Shown here: one piece after another, positions 53,942 through 63,276 of the stretch | Numbering within the stretch: the stretch's first letter is position 1 | Layout: each line of letters opens with the position of its first letter | Assembly (NCBI GenBank): GCA_016928775.1 | Contig: JAFGKD010000078.1 | Location: forward strand, 1 to 64,000 | DNA length: 64,000 nucleotides | Origin: Candidatus Zhuqueibacterota bacterium | GTDB lineage: Bacteria; Zhuqueibacterota; Zhuqueibacteria; Residuimicrobiales; Krinioviventaceae | Reading direction: 5' to 3' | Notes under the pieces: model-generated | The model's input: the letters and a program-made list of their open reading frames with translations, nothing else | What the model was told of the DNA's origin: nothing | Database searches by the model: none | Position numbers and translations under genes: made by a program

Positions 53942-54673
53942 ATGTCTCACACACAACGTTTGATAATTTTGTTGATGCTCACTTTTGTATGCGCAGCGTT
54001 TGCACAGAAAAATCTCGATCATGTCCATTTGTTTCAAAACTTTTTAAAAGATGCGACTATCACCTCGGCTCCCTATGGTGAAGGCTTCTTGAGCTATAGC
54101 AGCCACGATTATGGCAGCTTGTTTGCTCTCGGCGCACAAGGCGGTTATGGCATCAATCCCAGGCTGGAAGTCAATGCCAAACTTGGTTTTGTCAACTTTA
54201 GCCCCAAAAACGGTGACGGCAACTCTGGCCTGACAGACCTCACGGCCGCCGGGCGTTATCTTGTCTATGATGATGGCGCCCTGCGAATTGCTGCCGGCGG
54301 TTTTTTGACCCTGCCCATCGGCACGGACAAAGTCGGTTATGGCAATTTTGATTTCGGTGCGTTCGGTGCAGCACGATATGGTTTGTCAAATGATATGATA
54401 GTCACTGGCACATTAGGCCTCGATTTTTATGATGCCGGAGACAAATATCACAACTCGCTCGTATTAGCCGGTGGTTTGATTTATCCATATAGCCCACAAC
54501 TGGCCATCATTGGCGAGCTGATGTTTAAAACAGATGTCGATTATGGTATGCTCAGCGCGGGTGTCGATTATACCCTGCAGAACAGCGGCCGTGTTCGCGG
54601 TGCACTCGGTCTCGGCATTGATAATGGCGCGCCGGATATTATGCTCATGCTCAGTTATCTGACGACAATATAA
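53942..54673 (+). CDS. Small outer-membrane beta-barrel-like protein
   Basis: A 243-residue protein with a signal peptide (RLIILLMLTFVCAAFA|Q) and a sequence of alternating short strands and Gly/Asn/Asp turns (GLTDLTAAGRYLVYDDGALRIAAGGFLTLPIG, LSNDMIVTGTLGLDFYDAGDKYHNSLVLAGGLIYPY). It suggests an 8- to 12-strand outer-membrane barrel of the OmpW/transporter-like kind. The family could not be named. A near-perfect ribosome-binding site (AAAGGAGG) suggests high expression. It is monocistronic and followed by repeat copy E. Confidence 0.7.
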   Translation: MSHTQRLIILLMLTFVCAAFAQKNLDHVHLFQNFLKDATITSAPYGEGFLSYSSHDYGSLFALGAQGGYGINPRLEVNAKLGFVNFSPKNGDGNSGLTDLTAAGRYLVYDDGALRIAAGGFLTLPIGTDKVGYGNFDFGAFGAARYGLSNDMIVTGTLGLDFYDAGDKYHNSLVLAGGLIYPYSPQLAIIGELMFKTDVDYGMLSAGVDYTLQNSGRVRGALGLGIDNGAPDIMLMLSYLTTI

Positions 54674-54791
54674 AACGGGAATGGCGGCAACGGACGCTGA
54701 GCAGGACTATGGCAGGACGAGCCTTTTCACCAGGATCATCAGAGCAAAATAACGGTGTGTCTTTTGGCGCGACTTTCAACTGCACCTCAAG

Positions 54792-54918
54792 TATGAGCCA
54801 CTGCACACGGATGAGCATGGATTTTTCGGCTTTGCTTCGAGAAAATTTTGGGGCTTTCAAAAAAGATTAAAATGAATGATATTATCTGTGTTTCATCCGT
54901 GAAAATCCGTGGCTCATA
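54792..54918 (-). repeat. Dispersed MITE-like repeat, copy E (complete, 127 bp)
   Basis: Reverse orientation. The ends TATGAGCCAC (54792-54801) and GTGGCTCATA (54909-54918) are perfect inverted repeats. They are followed inwards by CACGGATGAG and TTTCATCCGTGAAAATCC, and the core ATTTTTCGGCTTTGCTTCGA is conserved. The outermost bases differ from the AAGCC ends of copies B and C. The copy fills much of the 54674-54983 gap; the rest of that gap shows no other gene or motif. Confidence 0.85.
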
Positions 54919-54983
54919 AACTTAAAAAATTACACCTTGGATTTGAATACAAATATGTCTTATGAGATAGGCACCCATTCACT

Positions 54984-55220
54984 ATGACTGATCCCAAGCT
55001 GTTTTATCGTGATATGGACGCCTTGTTGGCGACGATTTACATCGAGCCGGCGAAGGGTGACCTGCTCCCGCATGTCATGGAAATTCTGGAAAGTGCGTTT
55101 GCGGCCACGTATATTTGCGAAAAGCTGTTCGATGACACTTTTGTCTTTGGCAACCGCACCGCGTGGGAGGATGATGCGACGATCGTGGTGATCAAACGAC
55201 ATTCCGAGTTAAAAAACTGA
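54984..55220 (+). CDS. Small hypothetical protein, possible phosphatase-tail remnant
   Basis: A 78-residue ORF without a clear ribosome-binding site. The end WEDDATIVVIKRHSE resembles the last strand of SpoIIE/RsbU-type PP2C phosphatases, which finish in a similar DDxTxVVI pattern. The first 65 residues do not look like the preceding part of such a domain. It may be a small orphan gene, a decayed remnant, or a chance frame. It lies just right of repeat copy E and converges on the metallophosphoesterase gene with 8 bases between the stops. Confidence 0.4.
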   Translation: MTDPKLFYRDMDALLATIYIEPAKGDLLPHVMEILESAFAATYICEKLFDDTFVFGNRTAWEDDATIVVIKRHSELKN

Positions 55221-55228
55221 CCTCTCTA

Positions 55229-56692
55229 TTATTTTGCCGTCAGATCAATCACGACAATCTCGGGACGGCAAAAAAGGCGAATCGGCAGCAGTATCGTCCC
55301 GATACCTCGAGTCACAAACAGCGTTGTATGATCAAACGAAAAAAGCCCCTGGGCATATTTTCTGCCCAGGTCAGTGCCGGTGACAAGTGGCCCAAGGAGC
55401 GGCAATTGTATTTGTCCGCCATGCGTATGCCCGCTGAGCTGCAGATCAATTTTTGCTGAATCCGCCCAGGCGATAACATCAGGTGTATGCGCCAGGAGAA
55501 CAGTAAACTCGGAATCCGGAATAGCCTGCCTGATCCATGGAATCGCTTCTGCCTCGAAATTAAAATCCACCCAACCGAAAGTATCGCGGTCTTCAAAATC
55601 ATCGACCATCAGGGTATCGCCATTGGCGGTGAACACGCAGAGATCGTCAAACTGGTGCAGTCCTTTGCCATGGCTCCACAAACCGACGGTGCCGTTTTGA
55701 AACTGATGTGTCGTATCAACGGCATCCGCCTGCCATTGTGCAGGTTCTTCTGTCTCTTTGGGCCAGACTTTTGCCTGAATGTGCGTCCCGTCCTCTTTGG
55801 AAAAGCAGCGAATTTTAAAACGATACCACTGGTTGGCTAACATATCAATCTGACATTCTGTCTCGCCAAGCGGTCGATTGGCTGCATGCGGCGACAGCAC
55901 AAATTTGGACCACCCGGCCAAACGCCGCAAGCGATAGAACGCATCGTAGCCCAAATCAAATTGCGAGTAAAAGATGAGACCAATACCGCCCTCGTCCGGA
56001 TTGCTTTGCCGAAGAGAGCCCGTGTAAGTGTAATCACTCCACTTTTCGCGATCTGGACCAAGCAAAAAGTGGCTGTAGGAATTTTCAAAAGAAAACCAGG
56101 ATTCCATACATCTGCCATCCTCATATGACCGGTTGGAAAATTCGTTGGCCTCCCAGCGTGAGAATCCGGGAAAATCGATGCCCAACAGATGTATTCTCTC
56201 GTTATCCTTCGTAACAAGCGAACTGGAATTGACCAGTATGTTCACCTCGTCTCGATGCATAGCATCGAGAAAAATATTGCTCACCTCTTTGTCATCGCCA
56301 AAATCATTGTTGCCGCGACAGATAAACACCCCATAGGGTGCGTGCAAAAGATGAAGAAAATTTTTTACCTGATCAATACTTTTGGGCAGTTTTTCGACAG
56401 CATTGAATCCTTCGAAAATATTTCGATGCCTGAAAAAATCCCCGGTAATGGCAATGATGTCCGGATGCACGTCATTTATCTCTGCCGCGACGTCTTTTTC
56501 ATACGCTGTCAGCGACTTTAAATGCAGATCGGAAATATGGACGATTCGCACTCCCGAAAAATTCTCCGAAAATTTTTCTGATCTGATGTTCACATATTCG
56601 ATTTTGATATTTTTTCGTTCTATAAAATAGCCATAGATCAGGCTCAACAATCCGATGCACAATAAAGCTACGATGACCTTGAAAATTTTCAC
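55229..56692 (-). CDS. Membrane-anchored metallophosphoesterase with large inserted beta domain
   Basis: About 487 residues from GTG 56692, chosen because AAAGGAAAGGAA precedes it; an ATG nine codons upstream is in frame. Numbered from that ATG, a membrane helix (about 12-32) is followed by the calcineurin-like core of the YkuE type: D64-L-H66, G93-D94, G136-N-N-D139, H411 in LLAHTPD and G430-H-T-H433. In simple family members these motifs span about 230 residues. Here some 200 residues (about 188-390) are inserted between GNND and the late His motifs. The insert looks like a concanavalin/LamG-type jelly roll (GGIGLIFYSQFDLGYDAFYRLR, YRFKIRCFSKEDG, GTVGLWSHGKGLHQFDDL). The basic N-terminus puts the enzyme in the periplasm. 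Substrate unknown; YkuE-like enzymes act on phospholipid-type phosphodiesters. Confidence 0.85.
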   Translation of the reverse strand: MKIFKVIVALLCIGLLSLIYGYFIERKNIKIEYVNIRSEKFSENFSGVRIVHISDLHLKSLTAYEKDVAAEINDVHPDIIAITGDFFRHRNIFEGFNAVEKLPKSIDQVKNFLHLLHAPYGVFICRGNNDFGDDKEVSNIFLDAMHRDEVNILVNSSSLVTKDNERIHLLGIDFPGFSRWEANEFSNRSYEDGRCMESWFSFENSYSHFLLGPDREKWSDYTYTGSLRQSNPDEGGIGLIFYSQFDLGYDAFYRLRRLAGWSKFVLSPHAANRPLGETECQIDMLANQWYRFKIRCFSKEDGTHIQAKVWPKETEEPAQWQADAVDTTHQFQNGTVGLWSHGKGLHQFDDLCVFTANGDTLMVDDFEDRDTFGWVDFNFEAEAIPWIRQAIPDSEFTVLLAHTPDVIAWADSAKIDLQLSGHTHGGQIQLPLLGPLVTGTDLGRKYAQGLFSFDHTTLFVTRGIGTILLPIRLFCRPEIVVIDLTAK

Positions 56693-56860
56693 AAAATTCC
56701 TTTCCTTTAGACATTTCAAAAAGCGTCAGAGTATAAGGATGCCGTTTTTTAATGTCAACTGGTTTCACTTTTATAGAGTGCACAAAACTGTTTCGCGGAA
56801 TTATCACAAAAAAGCTCGTGTTAAAACAGCAATTGAACAATATAAAAGAGAGTGAGATTC

Positions 56861-58386
<1,526 letters not shown>

Positions 58387-58390
<4 letters not shown>

Positions 58391-59499
58391 GTCATCGACC
58401 AAGCAAAATTACTATTGGTGAAAAAGTGTCGCTTGAAAAGATCGAATCTGCATTTCGCCAATACTGGCGCGATTTGGTCGAAACCGGCAGCGAAGAGGCG
58501 GTGCTCAAAGCGAGTACCCTCAACCTCATCATCCTGGTTGATCGGAAAACGGTCTTTGAAGAATTGTTGTCCGATATTCATGAGATCGTTTCGCATCATC
58601 CAGGTCGAATGATCGTTGCCTTTATCGATCCGGATGTAGATAGCGATGAAATTGATGCGCATGTTTCCGCTTATTCGCAAAAATCCAAGGAAGGTAAAAT
58701 ACAGATTTCAGCCCAAGTGGTTGTTTTAAAGACCGGTCGCGCGGGTTCAATACATCTGGCGGGTGCCTTATTGCCGTTGTTGTTGGCAGACCTGCCCGTC
58801 TATTTATGGTGTACCTGCACGCAGGTGCTTGCCGAGCCGGATTTTGGTATACTTTTAAACTATGCGGACCGTCTCATTGTGAGGACGGCCAACGAATACA
58901 CATCTACCGAGGAGATGGCAAACAGCATAAAACAAATTTTAGCTTACAATCAAAAATGCAAAATCAGCGATATCACCTGGTCCGAGTTGACCGACTGGCG
59001 AGAAGCCATTGCACAATTTTTTGATACGAAAAACAATCAGCACTATTTGGGAACGCTGGAGGAGATCGAGATTACTTTCTCGGGCGACAAATTATCCAAT
59101 CATGCCTTTTTGTTAGCCGGCTGGTTGTCGTCCCAACTCAAGAATGTGCCAAACAGTCCAGATATCCAGAACGCGTCGACCATCTATTTTAAGCGCCAAC
59201 GAGACAAGCTGTCCATCAAAATTCACAGAATAAAACTTGAAGGAGTCAAAGGGCTATATAAAATAAAACTTATTGCCAAAGAAAATGGACGCACGGTGAT
59301 CTTGAACGCTACCAAACAACAGGACAACTTTATAGAAACGACCATACAAAAAGGTGGAACGCTGCAGCAGCCAAACTATGTTGCGGCTGCACCGAAAAGC
59401 AGCGCGATCATGTTGTGCAATGAGCTTGATTTTTTGCAACAGGATATCATTTATGTGCACGCCTGCGAACAAATATTAGAGTTCACAAATGAAAACTGA
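58387..59499 (+). CDS. opcA: Glucose-6-phosphate dehydrogenase assembly protein OpcA
   Basis: A 370-residue OpcA-family protein; in cyanobacteria and actinobacteria it activates or assembles Zwf and mediates redox control. Recognisable parts are the central LSTLNLIILV-like ASTLNLIILVD, the HLAGALLPLLLADLPVYLWC block (about 122-141) and RLIVRTANE. The end is an MLCNELDFLQQDIIYVHACEQI stretch. The GTG at 58387 follows GGAGG by five bases and overlaps the zwf stop (GTGA), which is better than the GTG at 58375. Cysteines are few, so a thiol switch like that of cyanobacterial OpcA is not evident. Linkage to zwf and pgl makes the assignment secure. Confidence 0.9.
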
Positions 59500-60205
59500 C
59501 CTGAAAATTGTCAATAGCAAGGAAAATCTTGGTATTTATGCAGCCGATCTCTTTGCCGAGCTCTCTGAAAAATATATCAAAAAAAACGGCAAATTGAGCG
59601 TCGCACTGTCGGGTGGATCGACACCCAAAATTATGTATCAAAAACTTGTCGACCTGCATGCTGAAGATATACACTGGGATTACATCGATTTTTTCTGGAG
59701 CGATGAACGTTATGTTCCGTTCGATCATCCGGATAGCAATGGCGGTATGGCCTACAAATATTTGCTCTCTCCACTGGACATCAGCCAGGAACACTATTTC
59801 CCGGTTCCCACATCTTACAAAAATGCGCCCCAGGGAGCCATGGAATATGAAGAAACGATCCGCAACTATTTCAAAGCGCCGGTTTTTGATGTGATCTTTC
59901 TCGGCATGGGCGAGGACGGTCACACCGCATCTCTCTTCCCGAACACCAGGGCATTATCGGAAACCAGACGCCTGGTCACAGCCAACTGGGTGGATAAATT
60001 TACTGCATGGCGAATTACCTTTACCTTTTCTCTCCTCAATCAAGCGAGACACATCATTTTTTTGGTGAGCGGTGCGGAAAAAGCCCGTATTACGCGCGAG
60101 ATACTCAAAGATAAAAGCCTTCGCTATCCTTCGGCATTGGTCCAGCCAACCCATGGTCAGCTTTTATGGCTATTGGATGCGGATGCAGGGAAAGAACTGC
60201 TATGA
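59489..60205 (+). CDS. pgl: 6-phosphogluconolactonase
   Basis: A 238-residue DevB-type lactonase that hydrolyses 6-phosphogluconolactone. Family motifs are VALSGGSTPKIMY (about 37-49), IDFFWSDERYVPFDHPDSN (about 67-85) and FLGMGEDGHTASLFP (about 137-151), which holds the catalytic acidic/His residues. Length is normal. It starts within the last 11 bases of opcA, and its own stop overlaps the cysE ATG (ATGA), so all four genes are translationally coupled. Confidence 0.96.
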   Translation: MKTDLKIVNSKENLGIYAADLFAELSEKYIKKNGKLSVALSGGSTPKIMYQKLVDLHAEDIHWDYIDFFWSDERYVPFDHPDSNGGMAYKYLLSPLDISQEHYFPVPTSYKNAPQGAMEYEETIRNYFKAPVFDVIFLGMGEDGHTASLFPNTRALSETRRLVTANWVDKFTAWRITFTFSLLNQARHIIFLVSGAEKARITREILKDKSLRYPSALVQPTHGQLLWLLDADAGKELL

Positions 60206-61110
60206 CTCATCTGGGAAAAAATTTGACGAAAATTGCCGAAAGTATTGTCAAAACCTATGAAAAAGATGGCGGTATCAACAGAATAGACGGCGTCAATTTG
60301 CCGGCCACAGAACCTGTTGTTGGCATCCTGAACGATATCATGCAAATTCTTTTCCCCGGTTATTTTGGCGAACGTGTCCCGGCACGCTCAAATATTCTGT
60401 TTTTTGTCCAGAGTGGCATTGATGCTCTCTTTTTGCGTTTACTGGATGAGTTCAAGCGAGCCTGCCAATATGCGCAATCGATAGGTCAGTATGAAGGCGA
60501 AATCACCAGGACAAGTTGTGAAGAAAATGCACTGAGTTTGATTTCGTGTATTCCGCATATTCGCGCCTTGCTAAAGCAGGATATCAACGCCGGTTTTGAA
60601 GGTGATCCGGCCAGCAAAAGCAAGGAGGAGATCATCTCCTGTTATCCTTATGTTTATGCTATTGCTACGTATCGGATCGCACACGAAATTTATGCAATGG
60701 ACATACCGCTCATTCCGCGCATCATGTCCGAGTGGGCGCACCGCCGGACGGGTATTGATATCCATCCCGGCGCGGTAATTGGACACAGCTTTTTCATCGA
60801 CCACGGCACCGGTGTTGTCATCGGTGAAACATCCGAAATAGGCGATAATGTCAAAATCTATCAGGGTGTGACGCTGGGCGCTCTCAGTTTTCGCAAGGAT
60901 GCGGATGGCTCTATAAAAAAAGGCGGCAAACGGCATCCAACCATTGAAGATGATGTCACAATCTATTCAGGAGCAACCATACTCGGTGGCAATACCGTTA
61001 TCGGGCGGGAGAGTATTATCGGGGCGAACACGTGGATTACTTCATCTGTGCCACCGCGCACACTGGTGACATTTCAGGAAAATCAGATTTATCGGTCTTT
61101 GGACCATTAA
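60202..61110 (+). CDS. cysE: Serine O-acetyltransferase
   Basis: A 302-residue SatA/EpsC-like serine acetyltransferase, making O-acetylserine for cysteine synthesis. The N-terminal alpha-helical domain (about 1-165) is of the longer type. The left-handed beta-helix begins GIDIHPGAVIGHSFFIDHGTGVVIGETSEIGDNVKIYQGVTLGA, with the catalytic His in IDHGTG. It continues KRHPTIEDDVTIYSGATILGGNTVIGRESIIGANTWITSSVPP. The start at ATG 60202 overlaps the pgl stop by four bases. Placing cysteine synthesis behind the NADPH-generating genes makes sense because sulfate reduction consumes NADPH (inference). No sulfide-lyase gene follows; a terminator does. Confidence 0.94.
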   Translation: MTHLGKNLTKIAESIVKTYEKDGGINRIDGVNLPATEPVVGILNDIMQILFPGYFGERVPARSNILFFVQSGIDALFLRLLDEFKRACQYAQSIGQYEGEITRTSCEENALSLISCIPHIRALLKQDINAGFEGDPASKSKEEIISCYPYVYAIATYRIAHEIYAMDIPLIPRIMSEWAHRRTGIDIHPGAVIGHSFFIDHGTGVVIGETSEIGDNVKIYQGVTLGALSFRKDADGSIKKGGKRHPTIEDDVTIYSGATILGGNTVIGRESIIGANTWITSSVPPRTLVTFQENQIYRSLDH

Positions 61111-61139
61111 AAAAAGGCCGCTTGTTCAGCGGCCTTTTT
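61111..61139. terminator. Bidirectional rho-independent terminator
   Basis: AAAAAGGCCGC (61111-61121) and GCGGCCTTTTT (61129-61139) are exact reverse complements around a 7-base loop. The T-run on either strand lets it serve both cysE (ends 61110) and the convergent hsp20 pair (ends 61156). Confidence 0.9.
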
Positions 61140-61155
61140 GACAAAAAGTATATTG

Positions 61156-61590
61156 TTATTTAATCTCAATCAGACGAGGTTTCTCTTCTTCCGCCTTTGG
61201 CAACTCGAGATGTAAAATACCGTCTTTGAAGACAGCCTTTACTTTACCCATCTCAACTTTGGCGGGAAGCGTCAGCGAGCGTGAAAAGATGCCATAAACG
61301 CGTTCCACCCGATGATAATTGGCATCTTGTTCATCATCTTCTCTGCGTTTTTCACCGCTAATTTGTAAAACGTTATCCCGAATCGACAACTTTATATCTT
61401 CTTTTGTCAAACCCGGAAGTTCGGCGTATACACCAATCGTTTCCGGTGTTTCCTTGATATCAACACTCGGATACCACGCGGATGTCGGGGTGGATTCATC
61501 GGCATCCTGAAAAAATGTGTCAAACATTCGATTCATTTCCCGTTGTATGGAATTGAGCTCACGCAACGGTCTCCAACGTACGACAGTCAT
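61156..61590 (-). CDS. Hsp20/alpha-crystallin small heat-shock protein
   Basis: A 144-residue ATP-independent holdase. The alpha-crystallin domain (about 40-140) has VDIKETPETIGVYAELPGLTKEDIKLSI, VYGIFSRSLTLP and AVFKDGILHLELPK. The C-terminal anchor reads PRLIEIK, near the usual IxI/V motif. AAAGGAGG precedes the ATG. It is the second gene of a tandem pair; the two products are about half identical by eye, so they arose by duplication and may form mixed oligomers. Confidence 0.95.
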   Translation of the reverse strand: MTVVRWRPLRELNSIQREMNRMFDTFFQDADESTPTSAWYPSVDIKETPETIGVYAELPGLTKEDIKLSIRDNVLQISGEKRREDDEQDANYHRVERVYGIFSRSLTLPAKVEMGKVKAVFKDGILHLELPKAEEEKPRLIEIK

Positions 61591-61608
61591 TTCTCGTCCT
61601 CCTTTTTT

Positions 61609-62049
61609 TTATTCACTCTTTATCTCGATATCCTGTGCTTTGGCACGCTCCTGTTTGGGCAGCCTCAGCTTTAAAACGCCATTAATAAATTCGGCGGAAA
61701 TTTTTCCCGTATCAATTTGTGCAGGCAATGTAAACTGGCGACAAAAGTTGCCATAAACGCGTTCAACACGATGAAATGTTTCGTCTTTTTTTAGCTCGGC
61801 TTGTGGCTTGTCTCCACTAATGGATAAAACTTTGTCTCGTACGGTAATTTTTATATCGTCCTTTTTCAAGCCCGGACATTCCGCGTACAAGACCAGCGCT
61901 TCCGATGTTTCTTTGACATCAATATTGGGAATCCACGTGCCTCGGCATTCTATTTCTTCATCATCCTGATAAAAACTTTTCAACGGATGATTTTCCTCTC
62001 TTTGCATATCATAGAGTTTTCTCAATGTTCTCGCGGGGCTATAATACAT
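61609..62049 (-). CDS. Hsp20/alpha-crystallin small heat-shock protein
   Basis: A 146-residue paralogue of the next gene, 18 bases upstream in the same operon. It has VDVKETSEALVLYAECPGLKKDDIKITV, RVYGNFCRQFTLP and AEFINGVLKLRLPK, ending in QDIEIK (IxI-type anchor). The N-terminal arm is short with an acidic YQDDEEIECRG stretch, including a Cys; another Cys lies in the domain (FCRQF). AGGAG precedes the ATG. No CIRCE-type inverted repeat was recognised upstream. Confidence 0.95.
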   Translation of the reverse strand: MYYSPARTLRKLYDMQREENHPLKSFYQDDEEIECRGTWIPNIDVKETSEALVLYAECPGLKKDDIKITVRDKVLSISGDKPQAELKKDETFHRVERVYGNFCRQFTLPAQIDTGKISAEFINGVLKLRLPKQERAKAQDIEIKSE

Positions 62050-62349
62050 GACAGTTCTCCTGTTTTTTTGGCTTTCTTTGATTTCATTATCGATTTATTC
62101 AAATCACATGCCAAAGTTACAAAGACGATTTATCTTTATAAATTTCAATTGTTTGATAAAGTGACGATTACCATATGTCTGTCATCAATAATTTGCCAAA
62201 ATGACAAACATTCGTCCAATCTAACCTGGAATGGCAAAGTATGAGTTAAACTTGACATTGTGCCGAGTTGTGATTAAATTTCATAAAAAAAATTGCTAGC
62301 GTTGCTTAACTGTTGGCATTTCTCATTTCATGGCTAAATCGAGAATATT
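62050..62349. other. Divergent AT-rich intergenic region between hsp20 pair and ABC exporter
   Basis: Three hundred bases with no supported gene. It is AT-rich throughout and must carry the hsp20 promoter on the minus strand. The perfect controlling inverted repeat TTAGCACTC-N9-GAGTGCTAA is absent. A plausible plus-strand promoter is listed separately. Confidence 0.4.
62252..62280 (+). promoter_or_regulatory. Candidate sigma70-like promoter for the ABC exporter
   Basis: TTGACA (62252-62257) is followed after 17 bases by TAAATT (62275-62280), four of six matches to TATAAT, about 70 bases before the ATPase start codon. It is only a pattern match; the promoter consensus of this organism is unknown. 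Confidence 0.35.
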
Positions 62350-63276
62350 ATGCTCAAAGTGTCAAACCTCACAAAATCTTTTGACAGAGTTCTGGCTGTT
62401 GATCATATTTTTTTTCATATTTCAATCGGAGAAATATTTGGTTTTCTCGGTCCCAATGGCGCCGGCAAGACAACAACGATCAACATGATCTGTGGTTTGC
62501 TCAATCCTGATGCCGGCGAGATAGAGCTGGATGGGCAGGTACTAACCCCTGATCGCACAGGCCTGCGTCACAAGCTGGGAGTGGTGCCGCAGGAGATCGC
62601 ATTATACGAAGAGCTCAATGCGTACGAAAATCTGCGTTTTTGGGGGCGGTTGTATGATTTATCCGGCAACGCGTTAAAAGGTCGTATTCACGAGCTGTTG
62701 CAGTTGAGCGGGCTCGCGGAACGCGCCAGAGATCGGGTGAAAACCTACTCCAGCGGCATGAAGCGGCGTCTGAATATGATTGCCGGCTTGCTCCATCGTC
62801 CTGCCCTGTTGTTGCTGGATGAACCAACAGTCGGGATCGATCCGCAAGGCCGCCACAATATCCTTGATTCTGTCAGGGAGATCGCTGCGCAAGGGACGAC
62901 GATTCTTTACACGACACATTATCTCGATGAAGCTGAAGCGTTATGTGATCGTCTCGCGATTATTGATCATGGCCGCATTCTTGCCATGGGCACCGAGGGT
63001 GAGATCAAAAGTATTGTTGGCGAAAATGCGATCATCCGCATCACCGGCGATATCAGCAAGGAGGATATCGAACCGCTGACCAGTCGATTTGCCCATCTCA
63101 AAATCGAATCGCAAAAAGAGCGTGAGCTACTGCTCAGCTTTTCCACCGCGGAACGAGCCGGTGACATCATTGAAGCAATGTACGCCTCAGGACTTGACAT
63201 CGAAAATCTGCAAATCAAGGAACCAAGTCTTGATTCGGCATTTATCAAATTAACCGGGAGGGAACTGCGAGACTGA
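62350..63276 (+). CDS. ABC transporter ATP-binding protein (ABC-2 type exporter)
   Basis: A 308-residue ATPase of the DrrA/NatA-like class. Walker A GPNGAGKTT is at 34-42, the Q-loop is in VVPQEIALYEE, signature YSSGMKRRL is at 132-140, Walker B LLLLDEPTVG is at 152-161 and the switch His is H189 in TTHYLDEAEAL. The extra C-terminal domain (about 215-308) is common in this class. It is coupled to a permease whose ATG overlaps its stop (TGATG). Such exporters move drugs, lipids, sodium or polysaccharide intermediates; substrate unknown. Confidence 0.93.
   Translation: MLKVSNLTKSFDRVLAVDHIFFHISIGEIFGFLGPNGAGKTTTINMICGLLNPDAGEIELDGQVLTPDRTGLRHKLGVVPQEIALYEELNAYENLRFWGRLYDLSGNALKGRIHELLQLSGLAERARDRVKTYSSGMKRRLNMIAGLLHRPALLLLDEPTVGIDPQGRHNILDSVREIAAQGTTILYTTHYLDEAEALCDRLAIIDHGRILAMGTEGEIKSIVGENAIIRITGDISKEDIEPLTSRFAHLKIESQKERELLLSFSTAERAGDIIEAMYASGLDIENLQIKEPSLDSAFIKLTGRELRD

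Noticed and set aside
11529..54918. The scattered repeats as a CRISPR array
   Set aside because: Copies are kilobases apart, in both orientations and with internal inverted ends; no regular spacers or cas genes.
62050..62349. CIRCE operator upstream of the hsp20 pair
   Set aside because: No TTAGCACTC/GAGTGCTAA inverted repeat or close variant could be found.
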